A DNA stretch of 64,000 nucleotides from Bigelowiella natans CCMP2755 (taxonomy: Eukaryota; Cercozoa; Chlorarachniophyceae). How positions within the stretch are numbered: position 1 is the first letter of the stretch; each line of letters starts with the position of its first letter. Both the position numbers and the translations under genes were made by a program. Shown here piece after piece: positions 11,783-24,756 of the stretch. The notes beneath the pieces are model-generated. The model was not told the DNA's origin. It made no database searches and saw only the letters and a program-made list of their open reading frames with translations. Location of the stretch: the NCBI GenBank assembly GCA_000320545.1, contig ADNK01000421.1:62001-126000 (forward strand), in the 5' to 3' direction.

Positions 11783-13487
11783 AAATGCGCCCAGAGAACC
11801 CGAGCTAGAGAGCTCCAGCGAGTTCCCACCCCTAGGATTCGGAGGCGCAAGTTTGAAGCCTCTCTTTCATCCCCCGCGACTCCCCCTCATCACAAACGGG
11901 CTCGACACAAACTCAATTGTAAAGATGGTCATTCACCCTCGTTAGATTGCGATACTTCCACGCAAAGCGATGACAGTGGATGTGACATTCACGAAGATAG
12001 AAAAGAGTGTCTCAATTGCCTTTCTATGTATTCACCCCGGGGAGAAGAAAGCGTTGAGGCTCCAGTCCGCCTTTTAACGAAGCTCTTTGAAGGTCCTACA
12101 ATTGGGCGTGGAAATACACTGCTATCGGCCGTTATGCAATTTCTTACATGCACTGATCTTGCACGTCTGTCAACAACTTCAAAGATTTTTTACACGGACC
12201 CGATGGTATGGAAAACATGTTGCATTCAATTAAGACTACTCGCACCTGATTACAAGCCGGAGACTATCTCATATCAAAATGAAGGATCACCCAGGCTAGA
12301 TTCCCCCTTCTTCCCTGAGCCCATCATTTTATCGAATGATGAAAAGCAGAGTACTCTTGAGTCACCGAGTCGCAAGATAAGGGAGGCAGCATACTACCGC
12401 AGAGCCGCGAGCCTTCGGTCGAGAGAATTGGCATTTGTTCCACCAGGCCGTGGAAATCTCGCATGGCTGGAGAAAAATCCCTGCTTGCGAAGTCGTTTCT
12501 TCCCCATTTTAGTGAACTGGCTGGTCGATTTGCATCTAGAAATATTTCGGCTTCATGCATCTCAACGGCGAACTGCACTCGCTCCCGTGCACACAGCTGT
12601 CAAATATCTCTACATTTTTCTTTCAAGAGTTGGAGGATGCCAGAGCCAAGGATTACAAAGGTAACCGAAACGTCACCATTTGATAGTGGTTACTGAACTA
12701 ATACACATTTTATTTCTTAGGGTTGGGGTTGCTTGTTATGCCCTTGCTGTTCGCCGCGCATTCTCCGAATCCATATTGCGCAGAATTGAAGTTGATGATG
12801 AGAAATTTGCTTACTTCACTGACAACGCTTACACACCACAAGAAATTCAACAAACTACTGCTGATGTAGCCAAAGCCATCCCAGATACTCCACACTTCCC
12901 CCCTCCAACCACATTAGAAGCTTTAGAAGCTTTACTGCGACCCTCCTTGATGGAGCTCGAGAAAAAGGCTCAAGGAATAGGCCAAGGAGTCTATGATAAT
13001 CTCCCGAAGATTTCCATGGCATCCAATGAGCTCATTGTCGCCCATGCCTACTACATGGTATTTAATCCTAAAATCATATTCCCGCCGCGTCCTCTTCTGA
13101 TTTGTATGTCTTTTTCAGGTTGACCTCTCAATCCACGAAGACAATTTTGCGCGAGAACTTCCATCTTGCCTGGCTGCGGCGTCTTTATTAGCTGCTCATG
13201 AAATAGTGACAGGGGAGACCACACCTCCTGATGATGATGCACGAAAATTAGCGGCAGCTTGTTGCTCGAAAGTCACAGCCCTAACTTGTCTGGCGAAAAA
13301 TTTGCGAAGGCTGTTTGAAAGGGCACGAAGACGTGAAACTAGACAAACCCCTCCACATAGATCTGTAACCGCTTCACACTACTGGACTGTTATCGATCGT
13401 TATCGACGGCGACTTCTATCTATTGCAACGGGAACGTCACCGCCATTGACTTCTGGAAGAAGAGGTCTGGGGAGAATTCGGTGGTGA
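11783..13487 (+). CDS. F-box/cyclin protein (cyclin F-like), 5' exon missing
   Basis: Three exons are readable: 11783-12660, 12721-13057 and 13119-13487 (TGA); an upstream exon with the start is not identified. A basic, Ser-rich N-terminal part (RIRRRKFEASLSSPATPPHH) precedes an F-box-like helix set (FLTCTDLARLSTTSKIFYTD, then VWKTCCIQLRLL). A cyclin box follows: RFFPILVNWLVDLHLEIFRL and AVKYLYIFLSR, then across the intron VGVACYALA, and YFTDNAYTPQEI as in A/B-type cyclins. A second helical region (SCLAAASLLAAHEIV) resembles the cyclin C-terminal fold. The order F-box then cyclin box is that of cyclin F, the substrate receptor of an SCF ubiquitin ligase. A role in cell-cycle ubiquitination is inferred. 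The C-terminus is Arg-rich. Confidence 0.72.
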
Positions 13488-14531
13488 AATAATTGAAATA
13501 GTGCCTATTGTCTAAGGATTAAGTAGGCGGAATAATGGGATATTATCGAAACCTTGTTACAGGAACCTCATTACAGGAGTGCAGTCGTGCGAAACAAACC
13601 ATTAATTAAGTACATGAGCATGACCCACCCCCCCCCCCTCGGAGGGTAAGCATGCTACCCCTAAAACCACCAAATTAAATTGCATTGTTAAGGTCGCATC
13701 TGACTGAAATATAGCAGACAATACAAATGTGACAACTTGATGTAAAACTACTAAAGAGAAGTAGATCACCGTTATTTTTATTAATGTATTATTTTCCGAA
13801 GTATGCGAAGATGATGTACGAAACACACCTAGATACGTATCGTAGCTCGGTAGTATTGAGTGTGAAATATCGTATACGCACGCATGACTCTAGAACTCAT
13901 CACTGTGCATGCGATACTGACTAGTAGCTGACATCTCATGCACTCGTCTGGACGCTGGCGTACCAGCATCAGCTTTAGGGCTATACTAGCTATATATGGA
14001 GCTATGGAGAAGGCTTGCAGCAGGCTAGCAGGGCATGATCTCGCCAATCTCATGTGTATAACTAGATCAAGACGGATGCATCACATGATGAAAGAAACGA
14101 ATTTGGTCAATGGTCACCCAATCTAGCACTAGCTCTAGTAGCTAGCTAGAGCAATCTAGCAATTCATTGTGTAGCAATGCAAATTGCATGCACACTACAC
14201 TACATGTAGCTAGATAGCAGGCTAGCTTCTAGCTGGCGTGCAAGGTATAGCAAAGCAAGCTAATGCGATCGATCGAATATCAGTCTATATCAGCAGGTTC
14301 ATTGCCTCTAGCTATCACATTACATTCGGTACGTCTGAATGTGTATCTAGATGTACAAAGAGCTAGAGAGCCTGACATTGATCCTCTATCTGCTGGTGAT
14401 CCCTGCTAGCCTGCCCCTAGCTTCGCTCGGTCTAGCTAGCTAACAATCATTGTTATGACTATCATGCATAGCTACTAGATAGTGTATTTCTACTTTTATC
14501 TGCTTCGGTTTCCCATCTTCTAGTCTTATAG
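13488..14531. other. CTAG-rich convergent intergenic island B
   Basis: This lies between the 3' ends of the F-box/cyclin gene (+) and the large membrane-protein gene (-). From about 13830 to 14530 it is dense in CTAG, GCTAGC and TAGCTAG words. It shares GCAGGCTAGCAGGG (14030-14043) with islands A and G. No coding sequence is recognised. Confidence 0.7.
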
Positions 14532-15056
14532 CTAGTTAACTTTCACTTTCGCAACCACTGCATGTGAAGATCGAGGTATATTGACGAGCAGGGTCACAAC
14601 AATTGCAACCAACGCTAAGGCCCAATCTGCAGCATTTCCCAAACTTTCTAAATTTTCACGAAACAAATGCTCAAAATGATACTGTGGAGATATGTCCACA
14701 CGAGAGGAGTGCGCAACGCCTTGAACCTCCTCTGTGAAAACAAGAATGACATCCAAGAAATCACGAGCTGTATCATACAGAAGCACTGCCCTTTCCAGCG
14801 CTTCGATCCAGCTGGACTTTGCCAGTTTATTTGAAATCGAATTTAAATTCTGATACAAGGCCTTGTAGTGTGACGAGATTGCTTCAATGTTTGTTGTCCC
14901 TGTCCCTACTGTCTTGTGCTTTGGCGAAGAATGGAGAATCTCAACCCGGAGGGGGGATTCGGAGATAGAAGATAGATATTTTATTGCCTTGTTTGCAGTC
15001 TGAACAAGTATCGTTCACATCGTAGACAACACAAATTACAGTCAAATATATATATG

Positions 15057-15094
<38 letters not shown>

Positions 15095-17724
15095 TGTGTT
15101 TGGTGATATACATGAGATCGACATGTCTGCCCACCTTTAGTGCGGCCGTAGTAATTGAAAGAGCGTGGAAGCGATTTATTGTATCCTTGAACATCTTTCA
15201 GAACAGCAACCAAAGATCTTGAGATATATGTTGAGCTAATCACTAGACGAGAGCATATATATTTATCATGGTGTGTGTATGTGTATATGTATATGTATAA
15301 ATGTGTGTGTTCACCGAGGAGATTTCAACATGAACGTTGTTGTTGTTGCTGTTTCTGCAGCAGTTGGAGTTGAGCGGATTCGCGCAAATTGCCCAGGAGG
15401 GAGGGGACTCGCTCAAAGATGAGAACGCGCTTGAAGATGAAGAGTCTCTTCTATTTACATTCGATTGTCCTTTGCCATCATCATCATCATCGTCGTCGTT
15501 GTTGTCCTTATGTGATAAACGACCGAGATGTGGCCCGCTTGAGCCAGAAGTCAAAATCATTATCTGGAAGTAATAATAGAGGATTGGTTGAGGATGCTGA
15601 TGATGTGTCGGGAAAAGCAGTGAGTGGCAAATAGCAGGTAATAATAATACATCTGTGAGGATTGAATTCATCGGATCTAAAGCTGCTCCTTGCAATGAAC
15701 CATCTTGCTGCTGCAAAGTGAAGAAAGAAGAAAAAGAAGAAGAAGAAGAAGAAGAAGAAGAAGAAGATAGAGAGATCAAATCATCTTCATCTTAACCAGA
15801 ACATCGAAACTAAGCTGGACAATCATTATCATCATCATCATCGTTATTCTCTATCCAAAGTCAAAATAATACCTTATTTTGAACGGCAACTACCATCGAT
15901 CCTACCACACGGCTCAGGTGCTGCCTGTGGTAACATATCGCTAGTCATCATAAGTATCAGCACCCATCTAATATATATATCTAAATCATATATATTTATA
16001 TCATGTAGCACTAGTACCCATCAACGAGAATAGGCGTATCTGTGCCAACAGATACAACAAAGACAGGAATGCTTTGTGACGTTTGTCGCAGTTTGCTATT
16101 TTGGTTCGAAACGTCATCGTCGTGATCGTCCCAACGGTCTTCGATAATGGCGAAATGATCGTGAATCACGTGCTCATGAAAGGAGGACTGAGGGGCACAG
16201 ACGAAATACAAGAAAAAACGCACAAACGACACACCACCAAACCAGCTTCTCAATCAATTGACCGCTGGAAATGATAAATATTTTCTTCTTCTGCGATTGT
16301 ATCTCACAGAGCACAAAATGTTTGAAGTAATATTTGAAAGTTTCGAAAAAGAAATCCGCCTGGGAATGAGATATTAAATGACTTTAAAGACACACTCTTT
16401 CAACGCTGGTGCTGCTTTTGGTTTTCGAATGAAAAGTCCAAGAAAAGATAGTTATTCTTGAAACTTAGTTTCTGTACTACAGAATCGAGCGTGTAGATGT
16501 GCTGGGCGAAAATATCTTGATGATGTTCCCGATGGTGCCTCCCTTCTTTTTCTGCTTCAATTTCCTTCTTTTTGGCGTCGGTTTGCCGTCATTATATACA
16601 CAGAAAAGAGAAATAAAGCATATTTAGTTTGATTCATCTAATTCATACGAGACCAAGCTCCTCCTCCTCCACCTCCTTCTCTTCCTCCTCCCCCTCCTTT
16701 CCTAGCATGCATCTAATTATGCACCTGCTGGGCAGAAGAAACCGCGGTAGCAGCAGCAGCAGCAGTAGCAGTAGTAAGTGTTTTCAAGGACTGGGAAAAG
16801 GCGGTTGCGAGCTCCAGATCATCCTGGTTGTTACGTCATCACACAACGTCTTCAAACTCAACAACGCATATCAGAGCAATCGATGGAAAGAGGCTTTCAG
16901 CTTGCACACATAAACTGAGGGATAAATCTGCACATGCATGATTGTGGAGACGAATCCATCGCCATGGAGGAGTAGAGTTCAGATCAGCCTTTTTAGGGTG
17001 TGAAAAAGGCGCATGATTCCGTTGGTCAGTCACACACCTGAATGAATATGTGGTGCGGGCTAATCGACAGCTCCTGCCCGACAGCTTGAAACTCCATCAA
17101 GAACCGTCTAGCACGAAAACAGTCGTCGTAGGTGTATAAATAACTCGTTTAAAGCTTATCGAATTGACACGTAGATGAAACTGAAGGGAAAACCAAAAAG
17201 TAACTTCGGCGATCCTGCTAAGAAATTCGTCGGTGTTCATGAAAATGGCAGCTCAAACTGAGATATCTTGTTTTGATATTAGGTATAGTTGCCACCCCCA
17301 CAATCAATGCAATTGGAATGGCGACTGTTGGGTAGTAGTGGTGGTCAGTGGTAGTATATAGCACCTGAAATAGTCCATGGTAGTTTTATCGAATGGTTTG
17401 TAGCTGATGCAATTAGGTATTATTATTGACACCCACAATTATACATTGTATAAGAAGCAGAAACAAAAGAAGAAGAAGAAGAAGAAGAAGAAGAAGAAGA
17501 AGATTCTCCAACTATTAACTGAAATTTCAATCGCACTGCAGCAATACCTGGAATGCGTGGTCAGCACATACAATTCAATCGTGATCTTCTCGGAGAATCG
17601 TAGTGCTACCGGTGCCGTAGGAGGGATAATTACCCTATATACTGCGTCCGCAATCCGATATGCAAGGGAGTTTGCAAGCTTGTTCGCATCAGTGACAGAA
17701 TTGCTACTGTGGGTTCTGTAGGGT

Positions 17725-17761
<37 letters not shown>

Positions 17762-17818
17762 TTTTCGCGATTTCAAGCTTCTCCAGAATACTTGTGTACC
17801 TTTCGCATTTAGCCTACG

Positions 17819-17856
<38 letters not shown>

Positions 17857-17976
17857 GTGGGTCTCACTCAATCCAAATATGATCTGAATATATACGATTA
17901 TCTGTTTCTTTGGTCGTTTTGACCTGTCTTTCTGTAGCTGAAAGCTGGCGCTCCGAACCCTTCATTGGTAGTTTCC

Positions 17977-18010
<34 letters not shown>

Positions 18011-19339
18011 TGTACAAAGCTTTTTGTGCAGCTCCAGAGTGATGCGTTCTTCCTCCTCATTTGGCGACTCATATTCTTCAATAACGGAGTCGGAAGCGAA
18101 AAGGTGGTTAAGGTTGTAAGACGACGACGCTCTTGACGAAGACGATGGAGATGTTCCAGCTGTAAAGCCAGAGAATCAAAGTCGGATAGAGCAGAATTAA
18201 CATATGATTTACGAACAAAGTTGCTAATATGTGAATCCGCCGAAGAAACTGTGGAAAATGCCTATCATATTTTCGTGGCCAACAACAGGAAATTTATGAT
18301 CGATGTTGGATGTGTGTATAATTGTCCTATCATTGCTATTATTATTATCATCATCAAATATATGCATTTGGACTATCACCAACCAGCAGCTCTGATGTCG
18401 AAAAAAATTAAATCCGGGCCTGATATCCCACCCTCACTCGCGCATAAACAATCAGCCTGAAGGATACGTGTATTTGCGTACCTCTTATGCATACGTGTGT
18501 GTGTGTGTGTGTGTGCGTGATTTCTATCGAATGGACATGATGCGAAACTTCCTGACCTTGGTCGTTGTCGTCGTGTCTGCTACGTATCCATATTCTGCAG
18601 TACTGGGTAGAACCATGGCCCGAGGGTTGGGGTTCAGAATAAATATGTTGAAGACTTGCAGCTGCTGCTTATTATGGTCAATGTCCGCATGCCAAGCTAC
18701 TATTTTCCGTAGATATTTGATTACAGGGCCCGAATCAATTAGCGTTTTCTGTTGTTCAATGTTCGTAGAGCCCGCTTTTCGTGTGATGACGGATCCCTTC
18801 AAAACAGTATACAATCCCGCTAACTCATCACTTCGCGTGCTGTCTATTACAGACACATCTAATGTGTAGGAAGGGTTTTCCACGCTATTTGACGTTGAGA
18901 AAGTCCCTCTGCTCTGAGACTTAGAGAAATGAGACAAGTAGGGTATATCCACCACCCTTCTCGCAACTTCTCCATACGGACTACTCGATTGTTGAACTCG
19001 CTGAGGCAGAATTTGTTGCAGGCTTTGACGGAGAGAAGATATCACCCCAGAGGTGTTTAAATCCTTCTCCGAAATGCCAAGTGGGAACACGCGAACGCGG
19101 ATTGGAACGTCCACACTGCTAAAGCTCTTTATATCGAGCAGTTGTGCGAGCGATCTTGCACCCTGTGTAAGTATTATTCAGCTCGTGTGCGATGGAATAT
19201 AAAACGAGATTCCTTCCATAACAACCGAATAACGTATTACCACACTGTTTGTTTCGCTCTTGTAGCACTTGACCTCGGAAATCCAGAGCACGTTGATGGC
19301 AAGAAGTAGGGAACACCGATGAATCAGCTTATTTATCAT
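14532..19339 (-). CDS. Large secretory-pathway protein with C-terminal membrane anchor
   Basis: Start ATG 19339 gives a signal peptide (MINKLIHRCSLLLAINVLWI). Exon 1 is 19339-19241 and exon 2 is 19162-18584, with SLAQLLDIKSF, VPIRVRVFPLGI and VFNIFILNPNPRAMVLPSTA. Further exons are seen near 18150-17920 (SDSVIEEYESPNEEERITLE plus an Asp run from a CAT repeat), 17720-17540 (LAYRIADAVYRVIIPP), 16200-16016 (SIPVFVVSVGTDTPILVDG) and 15560-15330. The last exon, about 14930-14532, gives SISNKLAKSSWIEALERAVL and a hydrophobic segment ADWALALVAIVVTLLV near the C-terminus. The combination resembles a family of uncharacterised large plant/algal transmembrane proteins (Arabidopsis At3g28720 type), from memory only. 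Topology suggests a long lumenal part and a short cytosolic tail. Intermediate splice sites were not all resolved. Confidence 0.55.
15064..15088. repeat. (TA)n microsatellite
   Basis: About 12 TA units in an intron of the large membrane-protein gene. Confidence 0.85.
15730..15766. repeat. (GAA)n tract
   Basis: About 12 GAA units inside the large membrane-protein gene. On the minus strand they read as a pyrimidine-rich TTC tract. Confidence 0.85.
17468..17503. repeat. (GAA)n tract
   Basis: About 12 GAA units next to the exon at 17720-17540 of the minus-strand membrane-protein gene, on its 3' intron side. Confidence 0.85.
17730..17851. repeat. (CTG)n followed by (GT)n
   Basis: CTG units at about 17730-17760 and GT units at 17821-17851 lie in one intron of the membrane-protein gene. 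Confidence 0.85.
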
Positions 19340-20198
19340 TTCTTGGGCCTACTTCTAAAGGATATAATTCCAAGATCAAGTACGATAGATGTACACAACG
19401 CAGAGGGAGATCGATCATTTATCGAAGAAAGTATCTCACGACTCGGTTCTATTTATTACCGGACTAACGTACGAATCGCCTCAAAAATTTAAATGTCCAA
19501 GAATGAAGACATTCCCCGAAACACAGCTCGCCACGCATAAACGTAAAGACGTGAGACAGGGAAAGAAGAAGCTCTCAAGCGCCATTGATGTAGTCGCATG
19601 TGAGAGCTCTGTGCTCCCTGAAAAAAGATAAATGATCATCTACCTACGACACAAAATATGACTTGTCGCAGCATAATATTCGGTCCAAACATCGTTTAAG
19701 AGAACAAGTTCTCAGCTTTAAAGCGGAATGGAGTTCGATAGATAGGAGCGACAAGTAAAATATACTCTTTTATTGGGTAAAAACCGCTTGTGCCTAATAC
19801 TCAAAAAGAGAAGAGCTGGGTTGATAACACCACCAACTAACTTGCCGCCCCCCTTTTTTTGGTGGTAGAAAATGGAGAGGAGAAAGAATTCCGTATCCAT
19901 CGCTCTAAATAACGCATATTTCCCCCATATGACGATCAATCGTTCAGTGTGGCTTGCTTTGTCACGAATTTATCTAATTTTAAGAGGCTTACTTAGAAGG
20001 AGATAAATGTGCTTTTGACATTTAGGGAGCATCAAACCTGTGACAACGGTCGCGAGCATCATGCTAAGAAGGCCATATTCAGCCACTAGTTGGTTAGCCT
20101 CCGCACTCTTTTTCCTTGCAGGTCATCATGAAGAACAATGTAAACATACACACATTTGAGTGGGGGGTAATTTCATTCAGTTTTAATCGTCGTTTTAA
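19340..20198. other. Divergent intergenic region with TGTCGCAG
   Basis: Between the starts of the membrane-protein gene (-) and the FTR gene (+). TGTCGCAG is at 19664-19671. Two short frames (19389-19631 on +, 19718-19939 on -) show no motif and are not called as genes. No CTAG island. Confidence 0.5.
19664..19671 (+). promoter_or_regulatory. TGTCGCAG octamer in divergent promoter
   Basis: Exact octamer followed by AT-rich DNA (CATAATATT). It lies 325 bp upstream of the membrane-protein ATG and about 530 bp upstream of the FTR ATG. Confidence 0.4.
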
Positions 20199-21056
20199 AT
20201 GATTTCTCCACCTCTAATTGGATTTTCTGCAGCTTTATTCTTGCACACGACAATGTGGTCGCCATCACCCTCGCTGGCCCTTACTCCCTTATCTCGGGCA
20301 AGAATTTCCCGATCGATTCGAAGCGCTCCCTCAAATATCGTTCGGCGAAGTAACCGCGACAAGACTTTCACCACTAGGCCTTCCCTTCACGCGACCCGTA
20401 GAAAATGCTTGTGCAGCTGCGAAAAGGAGACTAAGAGCGACGACGAAAAAGCCCTCATTGCAATGACCAACTTCGCGAATCGATACAATAAGGTGATGAT
20501 GATTTGGCGGGCACCACAGCTCCTCGTTGTCACCTCGATCTTCATTTACATGTGCAATTGCTCACACACAGGTAGCAGGAACTACTTATTGTTCCGACGT
20601 CTCCATTGCTGCGGTGGTAATAAAGGGTTTGGCAGAGCACAAAGTCACTCTAGGGGCACCGTTATGTCCCTGTCGCCACTATGACGATAAGCAGGTCTCT
20701 TTATATGCATCTTACTACAAATAGCAATCACTCGTACAAATATAGATCTATTCCTTATGATACGATCTCAGCCGTGATGTAGATATGTACTCTTCGCTGT
20801 TCTGCTTTCACAGGCCGAGGCAGAGCAAGGCTATTGGAATTGCCCTTGCGTGCCAATGAGGGAAAGAAAAGAATGCCACTGCATGCTGTTTCTCACGGTA
20901 TAATAAGCACGTACATTTGTCTTCTTTATGGTGATAATCACGATTTCAAATCGATGTTAACATATCTTCTTACACGTATAGGAGGATAATGCTTTTGCAG
21001 GCGATGAGACATCAGTGACTCCAGAAGAAGTTGCCAAAATGATCGAAGGAATTTAA
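20199..21056 (+). CDS. FTRC: Ferredoxin-thioredoxin reductase catalytic chain, plastid-targeted
   Basis: Four exons, 20199-20492, 20572-20694, 20814-20897 and 20982-21056, total 576 nt (191 residues) with consistent phases. The mature part carries the full FTR signature: GTTYCSDVSIAAVVIKGLAE, then CPCRHYDD, WNCPCVPMRE and ECHCMLFLT. These hold the cysteines that ligate the 4Fe-4S cluster and the redox-active disulfide. The enzyme passes electrons from ferredoxin to thioredoxins in the plastid stroma and so light-activates Calvin-cycle enzymes. The N-terminus is bipartite: a hydrophobic signal-peptide-like segment (LIGFSAALFL) followed by an Arg/Ser-rich transit-like stretch (LSRARISRSIRSAPS). 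This fits import into a plastid surrounded by extra membranes. No Phe residue marks the expected cleavage region, unlike red-lineage secondary plastids. The C-terminus (ETSVTPEEVAKMIEGI) is typical. Confidence 0.93.
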
Positions 21057-22359
21057 ACTTCATTGACTCCTATGTTCCTCCTTCCACACGACAAAGCATC
21101 ATTACTTTTTATCACCAAAATCTGCACCATTCGGTGCGCAAAACCTGTGAAAAGAACTGTCCTTTAGTACGCATGCACACCCTTAACAACCAATACAAAA
21201 GCTGAACACTTTTCCTCTCTTGCGAGCGAATCCTTCATACCCACCCACAAGACGTAACGTAGTTTCAATCAATTGCTGCTGTAAAGCTTGGATATTATGC
21301 AGAAGTTTTCTCGTTGGGTCGTTGTCTTCAGTGATACTTGATATTCAAAGCGAAACCATACTTGCTAGCATTGCAGAGTATGTGGTGGTTGGTTATAGTT
21401 AGGTGTTCCGAACCAGAAATATATGTACACATATATGTATAGTTTCTTTGCCGAACAAAATCATGGTTGATGTGGCAAGATAATGCATACAAAATATATA
21501 TTCTAGATATTTAAGAAAAAAAATTGTCAAAAATAACTTGAGCGGTGGCTGACCCATTCGACTTGATAGAGCTTGGCCTGAGCGATTGCATGATTGACGG
21601 CGGCGAAAGCTTTAGTTGCCGACCTCTAGTCACAGAATGTACCATGATATGCTTGCAGCACTGAGCAATAATAGAAAGGCGATTGATCACGTGCTAGCGT
21701 GGTGAAATGCTAAAATGCAACTCACGAAATAGAATCGCTGCACGTACATGCATGTGTCGATCATTGGCCACTCTAGTGTGCTAGCACTGAACTCATTAGA
21801 TGGATGTAAGATGGATGTAAGACGGATGTAATGAATCCATTGAATTTCCTCAATAGTCATCCCTTTGTAGCTGTGCAATGCAGCGGCTACAGCGCTAATA
21901 TTGAATCTGTTAGTCATAGCTATGATGCTATGATGTAATAAAGTGATTAAATCACTGAAGTGATGAGCGAATAATGTTAACATGTCAGCTAGTTCTAGAA
22001 TAGCTAGACAGCGAGCTAGCGAGGCTGCATATAGATCGAGCACTTGAGCAGAATTTCGCAATCGCTACCCAAAAGTTGCATTGTCATATGTAGACTTGCT
22101 AGAGTGTGTGCTGCTCTACTGCTGCTGGATTGTCTTGTTCGAAGCTGGCATTGCTAGATTGGGAAGTACATCTATATAGACATGTTTGATTGCTGCTTGG
22201 ACTATGCATTTTGCAATGTACAAATTAGGCACTTGATGTTGGCCACGATCGATCGGCGTGATCTAGCTCATTGCTTGTTGCTTTCTTTACAAAATGAAAC
22301 TTGTTATTCAAGCTACATACATCTATATGCTTCATCATTGCGCAGTTGTTATAGCTCTG
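21057..22359. other. CTAG-rich convergent intergenic island C with retroelement remnant
   Basis: Between the 3' ends of the FTR gene (+) and the coiled-coil gene (-). From about 21600 to 22360 there are many CTAG words (for example around 21690-21790 and 21993-22040). A minus-strand retrotransposon-like 3' end is embedded at 21795-21912. The part 21057-21540 shows nothing recognisable. Confidence 0.65.
21795..21912 (-). mobile_element. Non-LTR retrotransposon-like 3' tail, copy 2
   Basis: On the minus strand the DNA encodes NRFNISAVAAALHSYKGMTI, nearly identical to the C-terminus of the element at 54331-54888 (NRYNLSAVAAALHSYIRMTI). It continues into the shared terminal words CATTACATCCGTC, followed by two further near-copies of TTACATCCATC. 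A short tandem repeat at the 3' end is typical of several non-LTR families that lack a poly(A) tail. Confidence 0.65.
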
Positions 22360-23019
22360 CTAGTTTGTGTCTGCTGAGCCTCTCGACGATGCCCATGCTG
22401 CACCCCCCAATATCTTTGCCGAGGAGGGTGTACTTGGTTTCGATGCAGCAGGTGATTGCTGGCCATTGGAAGAACTTGCCTTCATTTGTTTGACCTTCTC
22501 TTTCAATGTCTACATGACCATAAAACCCAGAAACAAGAATGTTATAACAATTTCTTTAGTAACCACTACATGCGAAAATATTTATAATGTATTTCATCGA
22601 AAAAATGTAAGACGCCGATTATTTCGTCGTTTTATTCTCACAACAACATCGGTGCCTCCTCTTCAGTATCTTTAGATTCGCATTTGATAGTTCTTTTCAT
22701 TGGTAAAATGCAAAGTTGCTGAGTAAATACTTGTTGTACAAACCTTATTTTCTTTTTCTAGTTTTTCTGTCCGCTCTAAAATGGCGTAAACTTGCGTCTA
22801 CAAAGATGGTAAGACAGAACGAGAATTGAGTAAGAATTATAAACTAAATAGAATGGAATAAGGCAGATAATATCGTGGAAGAAACATCAGAAAAAACTTC
22901 TAAACAGCGAAAAATACATTATGGGTGCTGACCTCTATCTTAGCGTCAACTTTGTCGCGCCGAGATATTTCTGCTTTCTGCAAACATGTAAATACGCAAC
23001 AGAGACCCACATACGCACA

Positions 23020-23060
<41 letters not shown>

Positions 23061-23903
23061 ACACCAATTAGAAATCCGTGCTGCGATTGGCTGTGAAAGA
23101 ACGATCATTGACAGAATAAATGAGGCAAAAGACTGGGTTTTAATAGCTTCTTCTTGTCACTACTACACCTACCAAGTCCTTGATCTGCGACTTGAGGACC
23201 TTCTGATCAACATACCAACACGCTTCTGCGGCCTCCAGCTAGTAGACAAACAGAATCAAAAATTCACCGAACAAGTTGCGATACGATGAACATTTCAATT
23301 ATGTTCCACATGACATCGGCTTGGTAAAAAGTCCCCATTCATCATCATCCACATCCTCATTTCCATGCTTTCGCACGTGTAAGTAGTGTAAGGCATTCAA
23401 GGCGAAGCAAACACTAAAGCTTGGATCGTGAGTGTTTCTACCTCGTACAGACGTGTATCAAACGACGCCCTTTCAAGCTATTGTTGTTATCGCCATTGGT
23501 GAAGCAACAACACAGAACACAAAAGAAATGGAGGAGAATGGGGGGACAAATCAATCAAGAGCAACATACAAATATATAACAAATACATTAATTGGTAAAG
23601 AAATCTTTTGCACAGTATTGCATGGAGATATGTAACAGCGTAAAAACAAAATATTCTTCCACTGTAAATGTGAAAATATCCTCCTCCTCCTCCTCAGCAT
23701 CATCGCGATCGCTTGTATAATGTTAGATGATATCAGACAAATCGCGACAACAAGTCTGATTACCTGGCGCAAGCACGTTTCATGGACGAGCTGTCTTTCC
23801 ATTTGCTGCAAAACTCCTGACGCATCCTTCGGAATATCCGGTATTCCTAGCAATTTTAAACGACGCCAAATGATCAGAAGCAGAGAGCGGTGGGGGGGGT
23901 GAG

Positions 23904-23944
<41 letters not shown>

Positions 23945-24089
23945 TGAACGTCTGAAACATCCTGCCTTTTCTCGGAGAGTAAGGTTAGAGGGGGGGGGGA
24001 AGAGCTATAGTCGTCGGTACCGCGCACAATCTGGAGCTTACGGGATATTTTATTCTGATAGTCCCTGAACGGATTGTCATAGGACATCG

Positions 24090-24127
<38 letters not shown>

Positions 24128-24427
24128 ACAATTGTAACAATTACAACAACAGCAGCAGCAGCAGCAACAACAACAACGACAAATGAGGAATTGTCTGTGG
24201 GAAAATAAAGAGGATTGTCAAGGTGCGGGCGATATTGAAAACTGAGATTATTATTAACCATAATACACATTACAACCTTTGTAACTTCTCAAACTGTGCG
24301 TACAAGGCGTCGTCTCTGTATCCGCCGATTTCTAAAGACCCACCCCCGCCACTTGGGCTTGGATCTGTATCAATCAGGACGAGTCGTGAGGTGGATAACT
24401 AGTTTTTAAATAAATAGTATATTTTCA

Positions 24428-24477
<50 letters not shown>

Positions 24478-24722
24478 CTGTGCGCGCGCGCGTGTTTGTA
24501 ACACAGCAATACTAGCCACCTCTCTTCTTCTTCCTCCCCGAGCTGGAGATTCTTATGGTGTTGATATCTGGAGGAAGCTTGAGACTCATGGCTGCTGCGC
24601 TGCTTGACAAAGAAGATCGCGACGTTGGAGATGCAGATAGGGGTGGGGTTCTGCCAGGCTGAGGATTTTAAGGGAAAAGGAGTATGGAGGGATAGATAAG
24701 AGCATAATTACACATAATGCAG

Positions 24723-24756
<34 letters not shown>

